Part shown: positions 34,980 to 47,364 of the stretch, piece by piece | Layout: each line of letters opens with the position of its first letter | Position numbering within the stretch: position 1 is the first letter of the stretch | Source: Icerya purchasi | Lineage: Eukaryota > Arthropoda > Insecta > Hemiptera > Monophlebidae | NCBI GenBank assembly: GCA_039619475.1 | Contig: CM077115.1 | Span: forward strand, 41,292,944-41,356,943 | Direction: 5' to 3' | DNA length: 64,000 nucleotides | Program-made: the position numbers and the translations under genes | Notes under the pieces: generated by a model | Told to the model about the DNA's origin: nothing | Database searches by the model: none | The model's input: the letters and a program-made list of their open reading frames with translations, nothing else

Positions 34980-35700
34980 TAGTCTAAAATCGTTGGCCAC
35001 ACTCCTCGCATTCTGCGGAAAAATAAGTCAACATAAACCGGAATTACATACGCTAGTAGCGTGCAATGTTTTTTATGCATTAATTCTGAAAATTTCAGTT
35101 CGGATAGCTTCAATTAGAGATACACTGGTATACAGGGAGACGACTAAGCGCACAAAGTTATATCGAAATCCGTCTCTACGAATTCATTACGAAAAATTTA
35201 TGGTGCTCCCAAAACTCCTACGAATAAAAGAACAACGTGGATAGTTCAAAAGTAGACACTTTGAACTGATGGAGGGAGAACGCGGGTTTTTTGCTTATGC
35301 ACATGCATTGTATTAACGAAGTGTGATTATCACGTGAGATTGTTGATGCCGGTTTGCTAACGCAGCAGATGTGCCAAAACCGTTTAAACAAGACATTTTT
35401 TTCCTTCATCAGAGTGTCTACTTTTTGACTAATCACGTTGTTCTTTTATCCGCAACGGTGTTTCTGTACACAAGTGACACTGCAAATTACCTATAGCGTT
35501 CCGAATCCGCGGACGGATTTCGATACAACTTTGTGCGGATAGTCCGTCTATACGAGAGAGCGAATCCATTTGAAGCTATCGAACTGAAATTTTTCGACGA
35601 AGTAATGTATGAAACATTCCGCGCTACATGTAATTTAGTTTACGCTGACTTACTTTTCCGCGCGATGCGAAGGATGTGACCAAAGTTTTCGGAACAACCA
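34980..35700. repeat. Foldback element with a nested inverted pair
   Basis: Outer arms (about 34988-35190 and 35490-35690) share, inverted, CGGAAAAATAAGTCA, AAATTTCAGTTCGGATAGCT and AAGTTATATCGAAATCCGTC with few changes. An inner inverted pair, GAATAAAAGAACAACGTG at 35221 and its complement ending at about 35452, shares AAAAGTAGACACT. The inner pair may be a separate small MITE or the base of the loop. No coding sequence. Confidence 0.7.
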
Positions 35701-37380
35701 TTGTAGTTTAAGAACGATGCTGCACACCTCTAGATGCATGTCCGGCAATCGTGAACTATGTCAGGCACATCGGAAGACATCATTGACAAGTGACACTTAT
35801 AAACTTCCGTTTTTATTTTCTTCTAATTTTTGGGCCCGTCAATGATGACGACGCACATTAATCCAGAGCAATATCGCATTGCCTATTATTGGGCTGTTAC
35901 GAAACCTCGACAATAACACGCAGTTCAGAACAATTCATACAAAACTCGGTCATGTTGCTCAATTTCGAGCAATGCATGTTACTGTGACCATTCATGTCGG
36001 TTTCTCGACACTCGGAATCGAGCAACACGGCGTTAAAAGGAGAATCGCCGTGAATTAATCTTTACATTAATCGAGTGTTGTAACTTTTTTTCTACTTTCT
36101 TTATTAACTACAATATATATCTGAGTTTTATATTTTGCAGCAGTTGCCATCTGAGTTTTATATTTTGCAGCAGTTGCTCGAAGAGGCCCTAGTAACAAAA
36201 ATTTAAAAAAAAAAAAAAACATTTTTTGATACTTTAGATTTTATTTTTTGTTGTTAATGCATATCTTTATAACATGTTAAACGAATTACAGAATCTGTCT
36301 CGAGGGTAATTAATCGAATTTTTTACCTCCGAACGTAATTCGGTTTTGCTACATTTCCCGAAGGTGTTTTATAATATTGACTACAGAAAAAAGTGTAGAA
36401 AAGTGTAGTGACTTTCCTTCGCCTATTTCTTTCTCTGGCAATCAGCCATCGAAGGAGCGATCATTAATATATACAACGCCCATTTAAACAGTTGAAATCC
36501 GAGTTGATGGTTAACTTCTTCTTTTTTTTTTTTTTTTTTGATGATCAGACTTGATCTATCGGATAACGTTGTATGCAGACATATGTCTCAATCGGGAAAT
36601 CTCGAAATTTAACAGCGACCGGTGTCGATTTCTCGAGAGAATATCGGAAAAAGTCGTCATTCTTTTCGTTTATATACGTGTATTTAGTTCGCTGTACACT
36701 TGAAGACAACTCCTCTCGCATCTAGCAAAACTCTCGTTGGTAAATCGGAGACAATTAGGCGCGAAAGAAAATGCCAATTTATAATAATAATTGTGTTCTC
36801 CTTCGCGCGATATTTTTGCAGAGCAAGCGCGATATGTGATTCAGATAACGAAGTATTTTTAAGCTGTCTCGCGCGAGGTGTCCTTCAGTAAGATCTTTCT
36901 AGTCAGATAATTGCTTGTTATTGCGGCCAGCGAACTGATAAATAATAAACTTTGCTGCTAGATTCTTTTTTTTTTCGCTCGCTTCGGGCAGTGCAGGAAA
37001 TTCTGTCATTAGGTAATGGCCAGATGGCGAATAAGTAATTAGAAGAGCAGATCGGGGTTCCGAATACACTGCGAAGAATAGTTCGGTGGCGAGACTTGCC
37101 CAATCTCAATTAGTTCGATAATTGATAAGAAGCGCAACGAATTTTACGAGTTGTATTCGATTTTCGAACCTAAACGCGGGGGGGAACTACCTGCAAATGG
37201 AACAGACAACGGTTAGGTGGTGAAAAGGAAGTAATTATACACGCGCGGAAAAAGATAAAGAAATTCGTGAAAAAAATAAATTGGTTAGCAGCGCATACTA
37301 CATGTATAAATACGCATCTATAGTGAAAGGTCGGACCATAAAAATTACGAATTATTCGGACTGGCGTAAAAACGGGCACG
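35701..37380. other. Intronic/intergenic, no gene seen
   Basis: Noncoding AT-rich DNA between foldback element and exon C. It contains a perfect tandem pair of about 30 bp (36119-36177) and T/A runs. No exon with UGT motifs was recognised. Confidence 0.5.
36119..36177. repeat. Tandem duplication, about 30 bp x 2
   Basis: ATCTGAGTTTTATATTTTGC followed by AGCAGTTGC occurs twice with period 30. Perfect copies suggest a recent slip. Confidence 0.85.
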
Positions 37381-37484
37381 AGTAAATATTTTAATGCTAT
37401 AATAACGGCGTTTTGGTTAATCGAGACTTTTTAACCTTTTCGGAAACGGTAGGGCCTGTATAGTCCCTTTTTGTTGTTACCGCG
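37381..37484 (+). promoter_or_regulatory. Immediate 5' flank of UGT exon C
   Basis: About 100 bp before the ATG, with GTAGGGCCTGTATAGTCCC and a clean ACCGCGATGG start context. I see no similarity to the A/B or D-G flanks, so exon C has its own upstream sequence. Promoter role is inferred only from position. Confidence 0.35.
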
Positions 37485-38315
37485 ATGGCTCCCGCTGGTC
37501 GCTTCTCGCTTTGGATGGTAACGGTCTACTACGTTTTAATTTCGACGGCGGAAAGCTCGAACATACTCGGCCTATTCCCGTTTCCGAAGAGAAGCCACTA
37601 CGGATCCATCGATCGTCTAATGGTCGAACTGGCGAAGAGAGGTCATAACGTGACCGTCTATTCGCCGTTCCCGAAGGCGGAACGGATTCCGAACTATACC
37701 GAAGTCGATATATCGCACTGTTTTCCGATCAAGGTGTTCGATTTCAAAACCATGTTACAGTTCACGGACGCGTTGTCGGTCGTCTACGTAATTCGGCAGA
37801 TGTCGCCCTCGTACGAGGACATTAAGAACTGTCCGGTCATGATGGATCTGTTGCATTCGAACGGTACCAACTACGATCTGATGTTCACCGAAACCTCCGA
37901 CACGAACGTTTTCCTAATCTACGCGCACAAGTGGAACATACCGTTCATCTGTTCGACGCCGAACGTTCTGCTTTTGTGGCATTCCGAGCAGATCGGCAAC
38001 CCGGACAATCCGAGCTACATTCCGAACATTCTAGTCGAGTACGTGAAAAACCTGAACTTTTTCCAGCGACTCCATAACAGCTACGTTTACGCGGCTACCC
38101 ACCTCGTGCACCGCTATTTTACAGTCACGAAAGAGAACGTTATCGCGCGCAAATTACTCGGCCCGGATACGCCGTCGCTGGAGCAGATCGTCAAGAATAC
38201 GAGTCTGATCTTCGCCTACACGCATTCGAGTCTGAACCCGATTCGACCGCTAGTGCCGGCCGTTATTGAAGTCGGCGGAATTAACATTAAAACCGAAGTA
38301 TCTGCCCTACCGAAA
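37485..38315 (+). CDS. UDP-glycosyltransferase first exon C (N-terminal half)
   Basis: 277 codons from the ATG at 37485 to a phase-0 donor (CCGAAA-GTACGT) at 38316. A signal peptide occupies about residues 1-24. NILGLFPFPKRSHYGS follows, with His38 in the catalytic position, then VELAKRGHNVTVYSPFPKAE, YDLMFTETSDTN, GNPDNPSYIP and NTSLIF. It belongs to the A/B group but is clearly diverged from both. Codon use is more GC-rich at third positions than in A/B. The exon encodes the acceptor-binding half of an ER UGT. In the next 7.6 kb I found no C-terminal exon with the HGG/DQ signature. The 5' flank is unlike the other groups. Confidence 0.92.
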
Positions 38316-40220
38316 GTACGTATATAAATAAAAAACTCGGTGCTACATATACTAATTGTTTATTGTCGTCCGGACAACTAGTTATTCTGTGGTTAGTTAT
38401 GGAACTGGTTTCTCGCTGATTTTCATTTTTAACCTTTTTTTTTTTTTTTTTTGGAATTTCCACTCTTCATTTTTGTAGTGTACGCGTGTGGATTTTCGAA
38501 AGCATGTAGAGAGGGTTGGGCGCCTAGCCCCTGGTACGTTACGTGTGTTCGGTCGGCAAACTAATTGTCCGGTGTCTTAGGCGTTGTGCCACGTAATATG
38601 TGCCTATTGCAAAATTGTTTTTTTTGTTTTTTTTGGGGGGGGGGAGATTATTTCGAAAAATTTAAAAATGGCCCTCCGAATTCTCGCTTTAGATCCATCA
38701 GACCATCACCTAAGAGTAGATTATGGAATTTTTTTTTTTTCAAATTGAATACCAAAATGATCTCGCAAGTATCGCTAGAAAATCCTTTAGAGGAGGCGAA
38801 TTTGGCATGCTTATATACATACACCTTCGCTTAAGGTTTCGTTCGTCCGATTTTCGGTTTAAATACCTCGCACGAAGATACCATTTGCAAACAGGAAGTA
38901 TTGAAATGTTACACTGTGCCGATTGTGGGTCATTTATATCGACGTATGTAAATGCGCCGCTTTATAATTTAATTATTTTATGTCTTTCCTTTTTAAAGCT
39001 ATCCTGGCCGTTTGCTATCCCCTCTCAGAAATACGATATTTCAGTCACTGGAGAAAACTTTGTCTCCAGTTGAAATCATCATCCGGAGAGAACTGTCTCG
39101 CTGAACGAACTGAATGGTAGTGAATTACGAAGCGGTCCCCGTTAATCAACCAGGCAACAAAGGGAAGGGGGAGTTATCGAATTTTCATATATCCGTATAA
39201 GATTGCGTACCTGAAGCATTTGTTCGAAAGAAGTACATTTTAAGAATTTCGTGCAACTGAAGTGTTTGCTTCTTTTACGCATAAATGACTAAATTTACCT
39301 CCGCTGTTTCCGATTTTCCAACGCTGATCACACAATACGGGCTTGTTCATCATTTCGATTAATTGCGACTGTCCCCCGACAAAAGGTAAAATTGCTATCG
39401 TTATTATTCAATTGACGAGCGTTAATACCTAATAATCCACTACCATTTACTTTGAAGGACTTTTTTAACGCACTCGACTAGAATAAAGACGATAAATTTA
39501 CCGGTGATTTAAAAAAAATCTCACGAACAGTTCCTCGGTTTCGCCTTTTTTTTTTTTTTTTTTTGAACATCTCCCTAATTCTCTAAACTACAATTTTTGT
39601 CTCTAATAATGTAATTTCTCCGATTTCCAAACCTACAATCTCTTTATAGACTTCCAGAGAGATAACGCATTTTTCCCGTTTTTACTTGCGTTTATTTATA
39701 TTCGCGCGCTATTTTATTGATGTTTTCCTTAACTGCGAGCAGATGAGATATATAGTATATATGAATCTAATTACGTTTTTACGGAAGTAGTGTCAGGTTT
39801 TTTTTTTCCCCCCCTTATTAAGGAAGTGGTAATAAAAAGTTATAAGTGAGAACCGTAAGTTATTATTATTATTATACTTTTTTAAAGACTGGCGTAAAAT
39901 TTTAACAATTTACTCTTCTATAACTTTTTTTTTTTTTTTCTATTTAAAATTTAACATTTATTTTTATTTTAACAAGCTGAAACACACCTTGAACGCCGCG
40001 CGGTTAAATAGAAATAACAAAAAGTAATTAAATTAATTTAAATGTTAAATAAAAGGTGAAACTACCACATTTGAATGAATGAAGTGATAATATTCGTCGC
40101 AAACAACTTGAACAAATTCTTGTTATTTAACCGAAAAAACAATTCACGCTTCTGAACGGAGATTTTTATTTTCGATACAATCGTTAATAATATGTGTGGC
40201 ACAGTTTCTCTGGTGCATCC
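38316..40220. other. Intron/spacer after exon C, no gene seen
   Basis: AT-rich DNA with G and T homopolymer runs (38617-38645, 39545-39564, 39926-39939). The frames at 38565-39073 match nothing and look like chance openings. Confidence 0.5.
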
Positions 40221-40224
40221 CCGA

Positions 40225-40450
40225 AAGAACATATAAATCGGTGTCAGGTAGTCGAAAGCGATTCAAATAATATTGAAATCTTTCGCGTCCGGTAAGAAAT
40301 TTCGTTAAATGAGAATATTATTAATATTAATCGCATTACTTTTTAATGTTAATAATAATCATTCCCCTTTTAACGCGATTTCTTACTGGATCCGAAAGAT
40401 TTCAAAATTATTTACACCGCCTACCTGACACCGATTTGCGTTCCTGTCAA
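40225..40450. repeat. Short foldback MITE, about 0.23 kb
   Basis: AAATCGGTGTCAGGTAGTCG and TTGAAATCTTTCGCGTCCGG at the left mirror CCGGATCC-type sequence, GATTTCAAAATTATTT and CTACCTGACACCGATTT at the right. The arms of about 100 bp nearly meet at a TTAATATTAAT-rich centre. Noncoding. Confidence 0.7.
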
Positions 40451-40744
40451 GGTATGCCATAAAACGGTTTCACCCATACTATTAATGATTACATGAAATG
40501 GAAATATTATAGAAGAATCATCATCTGGCGGTCTAGAGAGTGCCCCGGTGGCAAGGTGCGAAGGATTAAGTTACATTTATGTATATATGCGTGTATGGCG
40601 TTGTTTAAAACTTAACTGGTTTAACGAAATATTAAAAAATTTTTGTCCATATATGCAGTATCAATGTAATTGATATTTGCTTTAATTTATTTAAAATAAA
40701 ACTAAATTAGATTAAAAATGATTTATTTTTCTTTTATATATATA

Positions 40745-41204
40745 TAACTCGGCCATTTTGGCCTCGCAAGGGGCTGTGCTCCTTGACCCCTCTTGCTTTT
40801 ATTTATGTCTCTTTCTCTTCTATACTTTGTATAAAATGATCTAAATTTACAATGTAGTTCTTACTGGCATCAACACAAAAAAAAAATAACATAATCACAA
40901 AAATCCTATTCTAACATTTAACTTTCATTTCTTCTTCTTCTTCTTCTTCTTCTTCTTCTTCTTCTTCTTCATCCGCCGTCTCTAAATTGAAGGTTGGCGA
41001 TCCACGATTGAAAATTTTCTTTTACAATGGCCGATCGGAGGAATTGTATAGAAGGGCAATCGATTCATTATATAAAATTAAAAAATTTTTTTGTTACATA
41101 AAATTGAGACATTTTTTGGGACCTTTTTTGGGAATTTTGCGTTACATAAAATTGGGACATTTTTTCTAATGGAGGGTAGCCTAAGAATTACGTTGTAATT
41201 AATT
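40745..41204 (+). mobile_element. TA-associated MITE family, copy 2 with (TTC)n
   Basis: Starts with AACTCGGCCATTTTGGCC and the hairpin CAAGGGGCTGTGCTCCTTG (one change), and ends with CCTAAGAATTACGTTGTAAT. Between them lies a (TTC)n run at about 40927-40971 and sequence absent from copy 1. TA repeats flank both sides. Noncoding. Confidence 0.75.
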
Positions 41205-42060
41205 AATATATATATATATATATATGTGTATGTATATAATATTAATGACGTCATTCTTATTACTTTTTTTGTCCCAAAATGTTACATGCTGTGTACACAA
41301 GTAGACAAAGTACCGATAAAATTGATTGTTTTAGGCTGCCAATTTTCCTCGTTCTACGCGAAGTACAGAAATAATAGAGCTGTCCGGGGATATCCTCAGG
41401 CGACGTTAAGGGACGGAACCGCACAAAGGGCCGAGTTACATATATGTGTGTTGGCTCGAATTTATTCCAAACTTGCAGATCAATTTAAGTATTTATGAAT
41501 TTCACAAACATTTAAAAATAAGACAATAATCATAGGCACGTAGGAATGCGAGCCTTACAATTGCATAATTCTATTTTTCAGTATATAGTTTATTTTTTTG
41601 CGCAATACTTCAAATCGCCACATAAATATCGCGAACAAATTTATTTCATCACAAAATTTCAACTTTCTATTTAGTAATAGTAACTAAGCGAATTATTTAT
41701 TTGCTTTTTATTAAATCCTAAATATAAGTTTGATAACGGGAACATTGTTTGCCTCCATTTCTTAGACCAATCAATTTTCAAACCTTAAGACAATTCGTGA
41801 ATTTTATCGAATTATTGTTAAAGTCATTTATGTGTACATACGAGAATTGCTCATTTAACACACATGTTAACCGAGCTTTGTTCGAATCTGAACTCGTAGA
41901 TCAATAGATATTAATATGATTCACAAGCAATCAAACATTCGGCAGATGTATGTAACTTGAAAGCAACATTTTTGTATGTATTGACTCTCGTTTTTATTCT
42001 ACAGTAATATATAATATATGATACATATATATATAATATATGATACATATATATATATAT

Positions 42061-42465
42061 ATTAATTACAACGTAATTCTTAGGCTACCCCCCCATTCGA
42101 AAAAATGTCCCAATTTTATGTAACGCTAAATGTCCCAAAAAAATGTCCCAGAAAAATGTCCCAATTTTATGTAACGTTTGTTATATTTTGTAGGATTTTT
42201 GTTATTGTTATTTAAAAAATGTCACAATTTTATGTAATGAAATATGTAACGAAAAATGTAACGAAAAAATGTCTTAATTTTATATAACGGAAGGTAAATG
42301 TTAGAATAGGATTTTTATGGTTATGTTATTTTTTGTGTGTGTTGATGCCAGTAAGAATTACGTTGTAAATTTTGATCATTTTATACAAAGTATAGAAGAG
42401 AAAGAGACAGAAATGAAAGCAAGGGGGTCAAGGGGCACAGCCCCTTGCGAGGCCAAAATGGCCGA

Positions 42466-42468
<3 letters not shown>
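42061..42468 (-). mobile_element. TA-associated MITE family, copy 3 (inverted)
   Basis: Reverse-oriented copy running from ATTACAACGTAATTCTTAGG to the complement of the GGCCATTTTGGCC end near 42468, with the GGGGCACAGCCCC hairpin. Flanked left and right by TA tracts. Noncoding; an open frame crossing its end is chance. Confidence 0.75.

Positions 42469-42516
<48 letters not shown>
42469..42516. repeat. (TA)n microsatellite
   Basis: Uninterrupted TA run next to MITE copy 3. Confidence 0.9.
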
Positions 42517-42518
<2 letters not shown>

Positions 42519-42539
42519 TCGCGGAATCAATTATAACGT

Positions 42540-43860
42540 GAATATAATTATTATATTCATTCGTTAATTTTAATATTAGGATGGGAACGTAAGAGGTTTA
42601 AAACAGGGTCGTCGCAGGTAACTGTTTGTGATTTTTCGAAGAATTACGTTTATTAAAATTTTTATTGAAAGAATTTTATTTACATCGAAATAAATATATT
42701 GCAGTAATTTTAATTTCAGTCGTATAAAATTTTTAATTTCGATTATACCAACTAACATGATCAGCTAACGATATGTCTAAAAATGCACGCGTATGTTTCG
42801 ATTTAAATATCGTACATCAACCATGTCGCGGATTATCTAATTTTACTTCTATGCCGTAAGCTTTTTTTGGTGGTCAGCCGTACTACAAATCGGGAGCTAC
42901 AAGCATGTTAGAAGGCAACTGGCGACCATTTTCGATGTGAACAATTTCACCGTTCTTATATCTATATTATCGTGAATAGATAACGTCTAACGTACAACGT
43001 GCGATTACGTACACACTTTAAACGAATACAATATGTTTTATATAAATTACGAAATTACTAGAAAAATCGCGTAATAAACTGAAAAAAATTAAAAACTCCC
43101 TCTATTACGAATATTACAGAACAAGATAATACCTGCTTGCAGAGGTCGTTTCTCGCGATAAGGAAGCTCTTTGCACGAATTGCGAGGATTGAAAATTAAA
43201 AAAAGGAACGCGATTACTTTTTAAATAAATTCACGACAGACTTTTATTTTTCAAACGATTTTGTTATCATTTCGGTCAAACTAGAAGTTTACGGAGAATT
43301 TTTCTTGAGAAATTGGTTAATTCCTTCAGTCGCAAATAATATACTAATAACTGAAGATTTTTTTTTAAAAAAAAAACAAAAACGATTATATGCATCCTAT
43401 TTATTTGTTGGTTAAGAGAAGTGACGAAAAAAAATACATAACGAGAAGCAACGAAACATTAGAAATAAATAAATAAATGTACTAAAAGATTCCCGAAAAT
43501 GTTTCTAGCGCATCCTCATTTAAGCTTCACGTTTTGTTATCTCGTTATTCGCGTTAATCGCGTTCTTCATTATTTTTATATACGCGATACGTTTTAAAAG
43601 CAAATGGCACCTTTTTTTTTTCCTTTCTTTGTTTACTTGTCGTCCAATAGCTGAATAACAACCGATTCTTTAAATCGGTCAATTGTACGTTGTTTTTTTT
43701 TTTCTGATTTCGCGATAAACCGGACATTTTTTAAGTACATATAGTGACCCCGGACGCCGGAAAAACCGCATTTAATCGTTACAAACTATAAAATCATTAC
43801 GAATACCCCTGAACATTCACACACTATCGCACGTTACGTATATAATTCGTCGGTATTAAA
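42540..43860. other. Spacer, no gene seen
   Basis: AT-rich noncoding sequence without recognised motifs. Confidence 0.5.
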
Positions 43861-43869
43861 AGTTCCCCA

Positions 43870-44560
43870 TTTCCAAGAATGATGATGTCCGAAGAGGGAG
43901 GGGGAAGAGGTGAACTAATAGCCCGAAGGACACTCATGGAGTCCCGGAAATTATCAGATAATGAGAGAAGTTACGGTTAGAGGAAATATAAATAATCGCA
44001 AATAGGATAACCATTAAGTCATTTGTGAAAATAGAACAGATGGGCGGAAGACGAAAGGAATCGGAAAAATTTAAATCGGGGAGATTAAAGGAAGCCCCGA
44101 CATCACCAGGCCCACACGGCCATCAGTGAAAATGAGTACATGATAAGGAAAGAGGGAACTAACAGTGCTGCGAAATTTATGTTTTAACAATCGCCTGGGC
44201 CATAGACCTGAAGGAATTAAGAAGAAAACATACACACTTTAGGAGGGTGTGAGAGATCAAAATATTTAAAGGAAAAGTAAGGCAGACTATTAGTGGAAAT
44301 TCAATGGGACAAAAAATAACTAAGACAACTAGATATAATGGCTAAGATGGGGGTATTCTATTAGTTTCTGGCGATGGAAGTGTAGGAAGGGATAAGTTGA
44401 GAGGAAATGCAAGGTACACGTTTAGAGAGAAAACGATAGCCCAAATAAGATCTTCAAACTGAATGAGGAAATGTATTTTAGCAAGCATTCTTGAAATAGG
44501 AGAGAATTTAAGAGCACCGAGACATAGAGGGGACACACAAATGCTCTATTCTATCCAATT
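43870..44560 (-). pseudogene. Non-LTR ORF2 3' relic (RT end and RNase H)
   Basis: Reading the minus strand, frames near 44540-44340 give LGALKFSPISRMLAK, the LGAxxSSPI motif between RT and RNase H in I/R1-type ORF2. Further on (about 44130-44000) come IFTDGRVGLVMSGLPL and FRPSVLFSQMT, like the first RNase H strand and helix. Stops and shifts are frequent. It lies in the spacer upstream of exon D. Confidence 0.5.
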
Positions 44561-45279
44561 TGGAAAGAAGGGATTTGGACGCACAGCCATGGATAATACG
44601 TGATGACATTGGGTAAAATATTCATTTAAAGTGAGATAAAATATGAAAAAAAAATTTGCCATCATCGACGAAATTCAAATCATTATGTATTTAGTATTCT
44701 ATATAAGAAACATATCGTATGCCTAGATAACGCGCTAAACTAGAACGAAATGTTGCCCACTGCAGTATGGAATGTGAAATATAGAATGCGAAATGCATTT
44801 TTTTTTTTTTTTTGATTACTCATTGCAGCGAGTTCGTTGAGCAAAAAAGAGTTCCGTTTTGCGGTTAAATTAGTGAACTATTATTTTTTTTTATGTAATG
44901 GTATTTTAATGTTCCTAGTTATTTTTTAAATACATGTAAGATGTAATCCGCATGATATTAAATTTTCGCGTGTTCACAAATTGTATTCTATCCTTAAACG
45001 CTAAAAGTAAGTCCCTTTTTTATAAATTCGTAATTTCTAACAATTTTTAGTGTTAATTCCTCCGCAGTAATTTATATAAATAATAATATAAATTAAAGTG
45101 TAAATAAAATAAAAATAGAAACATAAGTTAGAGTAAATAAAGGAGAAATAACATAAAACACAGTTAAATATTTAAGCTTCAAAAATTTCAAAACACGAAA
45201 TGCCCGAAAGTGTATTAAAAAAAACTCGTTCAGCTGAGAATCATTTCTTTTTTTTTGAATTCTTCGACTAGAAACCTTT

Positions 45280-45965
45280 ACCCAGAGAAAAGTTTAATCA
45301 ATTATATCTAAATACGATATGAAATGTTGTTAGTAGGATGTAATCGATATACCGGGAAAACCACGTGCGTAGAAGGAAGAGACAGGATACAAAAGACGCA
45401 TACCGTGACTGGGAAAACCAACGAGAGAAGAACTATTTTCCCTTACTTACTTCTTTCGACTATTTCGAAACTAGTTTTTCCGCGCAATCGCACTGTTGTA
45501 TTTGTGTGGGGGCATGGTAATCGATTTTTAGAGAACATATTACTACACACTTCGTATTTCACACATTCCTCGCAGCAATCAGTAACAAGTCAAATGTAAC
45601 AAAGCACGCCATTGAAAGATATTAGAAAAACGGCGAATTTTTTATTGGCACAAATTTTGTACATTGCACAATGAACGAACGTAACTAAGCATTTTAACGC
45701 AGATGTGTGATTCTTTCGTTATATTTTAAGCTAAATGACGTAGAGAACGGGGAAAATAATTAACTTCGAATAGACAATGAAAACTACATGTGGTCATCTC
45801 CTGACACTAGCGCTACTGCTCGACCATAGTACTTCAGAGCGATACCGTGATTGCGCGCCATGTTGCGTACCGGTTTGATAACATCGTCGGTGAGCAAGAT
45901 GATTGCCGGTTACTCTGCGAGCAATTCGAATGTGTTGTGGTCGGTTGTGACGCGTAATCGCGAAA
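45280..45965 (+). promoter_or_regulatory. 5' flank of UGT exon D
   Basis: Shares ordered blocks with the flanks of E, F, G and the orphan at 8105: CGATATACCGGG, GGCATGGTAATCGATTTTTA, AGAGAACATATTACTACACA, GCCATTGAAAGATATTAG, ACTAGCGCTACTGCTCG, GATTGCGCGCCATGTTGCGT, and TGTGACGCGTAATCGCGAAA just before the ATG. Conservation over about 600 bp shows joint duplication with the exon. It probably contains the promoter; the start site cannot be fixed. Confidence 0.6.
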
Positions 45966-46799
45966 ATGAATTTCGTTTTATTATTATCAATAGCGTTTTT
46001 GGCGTCTGCGTCGATAGCAACGTCGTTCGAAATTTTAGCACTTTTCCCGCTTCCCGTTAAAAGCCATTACGCACCGGCCGAGGCCCTGTTGGTTGAACTA
46101 GCCAGACGTGGACACAACCTGACCGTCTACACTCCGTTTCCGAAAAAAACCATCGACTACGTTTCGAATTACCGCGAAATTGACGTATCGAAATGTTTTC
46201 CGCTGGACGAAAACAACCTTACGGTGCAAAAGATGCAAATTTTAGCCTCCGATTTGTTTAAGGCTTTCTTTTTCCTTTACCACGTGGGTCCCACTTACGA
46301 ACAAGTGTCGCAGTGCGAACCGCTAATGAATTTACTTTATCGGCCCGATAAGAAATACGATCTGTTGCTGACGGAAACGTTCAATTCCGACATCTTTCTC
46401 ATTTACGCGCATAAATTTAAGATTCCATTCGCTACCCTAACACCGAATACCCTGTTTCCATGGCTGAGCGATCGCCTCGGTAACCCCGACAACCCGAGCT
46501 ACATTCCGCACCTAATTAGCGGCTACTTTTCCAACATGGATTTCGTTCAACGCATCCGTAACACTTACGCCTACTTGTTATCTCAAGTAATGTATCGATA
46601 CATTGTAACCGTAAGAGAGAATGCCATAGCTCGGAGATTATTGGGACCGGACGTTCCATCGTTGGAAGACCTTGTCAAAAATACTAGCCTGCTATTTAGC
46701 TATTCTCATCACAGCGTAAATTATGTGCATCCCCTGGTACCAGCCGTTGTCCAGATTGCCGGGATCAACATTGTGTCGACAACTAAACCACTGCCGAAG
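45966..46799 (+). CDS. UDP-glycosyltransferase first exon D (N-terminal half)
   Basis: 278 codons from the ATG at 45966 to the consensus phase-0 donor AAG-GTATGT at 46800. The signal peptide covers about residues 1-20. FEILALFPLPVKSHYAP follows, with His34 at the catalytic position. The acceptor-site region comes next (GHNLTVYTPF 49-58, then the variable stretch 78-115). YDLLLTE lies at 131-137 with Asp142 after it, and GNPDNPSYIP at 172-181. Sequons NLT and NTS are present. The exon encodes the lumenal acceptor-binding half of a membrane-bound ER UGT. No C-terminal half is found before exon E. Closest to E, F and G. Confidence 0.93.
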
Positions 46800-46862
46800 G
46801 TATGTGATCTATTATAATTGTCCTCGACTGATATCTGTGCAACTGGAACATCCAAACAGGAT

Positions 46863-46875
46863 GTATACATATATA

Positions 46876-46905
<30 letters not shown>
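46863..46905. repeat. (TA)n microsatellite in the intron after D
   Basis: TA run starting 60-65 bp after the splice donor. Similar tracts lie after exons A, B and F, and in the split E intron at 55746. Confidence 0.9.
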
Positions 46906-46910
<5 letters not shown>

Positions 46911-47364
46911 CGATCAGTTAGAGATACTGATGGAAACAGTTTTAAGAAGGTGATTTTTGTTTGTTCTTTTTTTGCTGTTCACATGGAAATAGTTAAGGAA
47001 ACCATAAAGAGATGTAACGCTGAAAATTTTCCTAATAACATTTTGGTAAATTTAAAAAGACGTATATGCAGATGAAACTTTTTTTTTTTTTTTTTAATTA
47101 TCGTTGCATGGAAGAAAAGTATTACGTAGTTTTCATTTATAGACACATATATACATATGCATATATATTTTATTTATTTTCTCCTTTGGCTGTAATTGAT
47201 ACATTATTGAAATGAGTTTGATAATGTTATACACGGTGCACGCGATTAACTACAAAAAAAAGTATAAAATAAAATGAAAAGAAAAGTGTATATTTTAATT
47301 CTATTAGATGTGAGAGTGAATGAAACATCCCTTTGCTCGCATAAGTAGTGATTAATAAAATAAA

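Noticed and set aside
42317..42541. Open frame ending in a repeated Tyr-Ile run
   Set aside because: Translation of a TA microsatellite plus MITE DNA.
45324..45599. Plus-strand open frame in the D 5' flank
   Set aside because: Not kept in the homologous flanks of E, F and G; changes include frameshifts, so it is chance.
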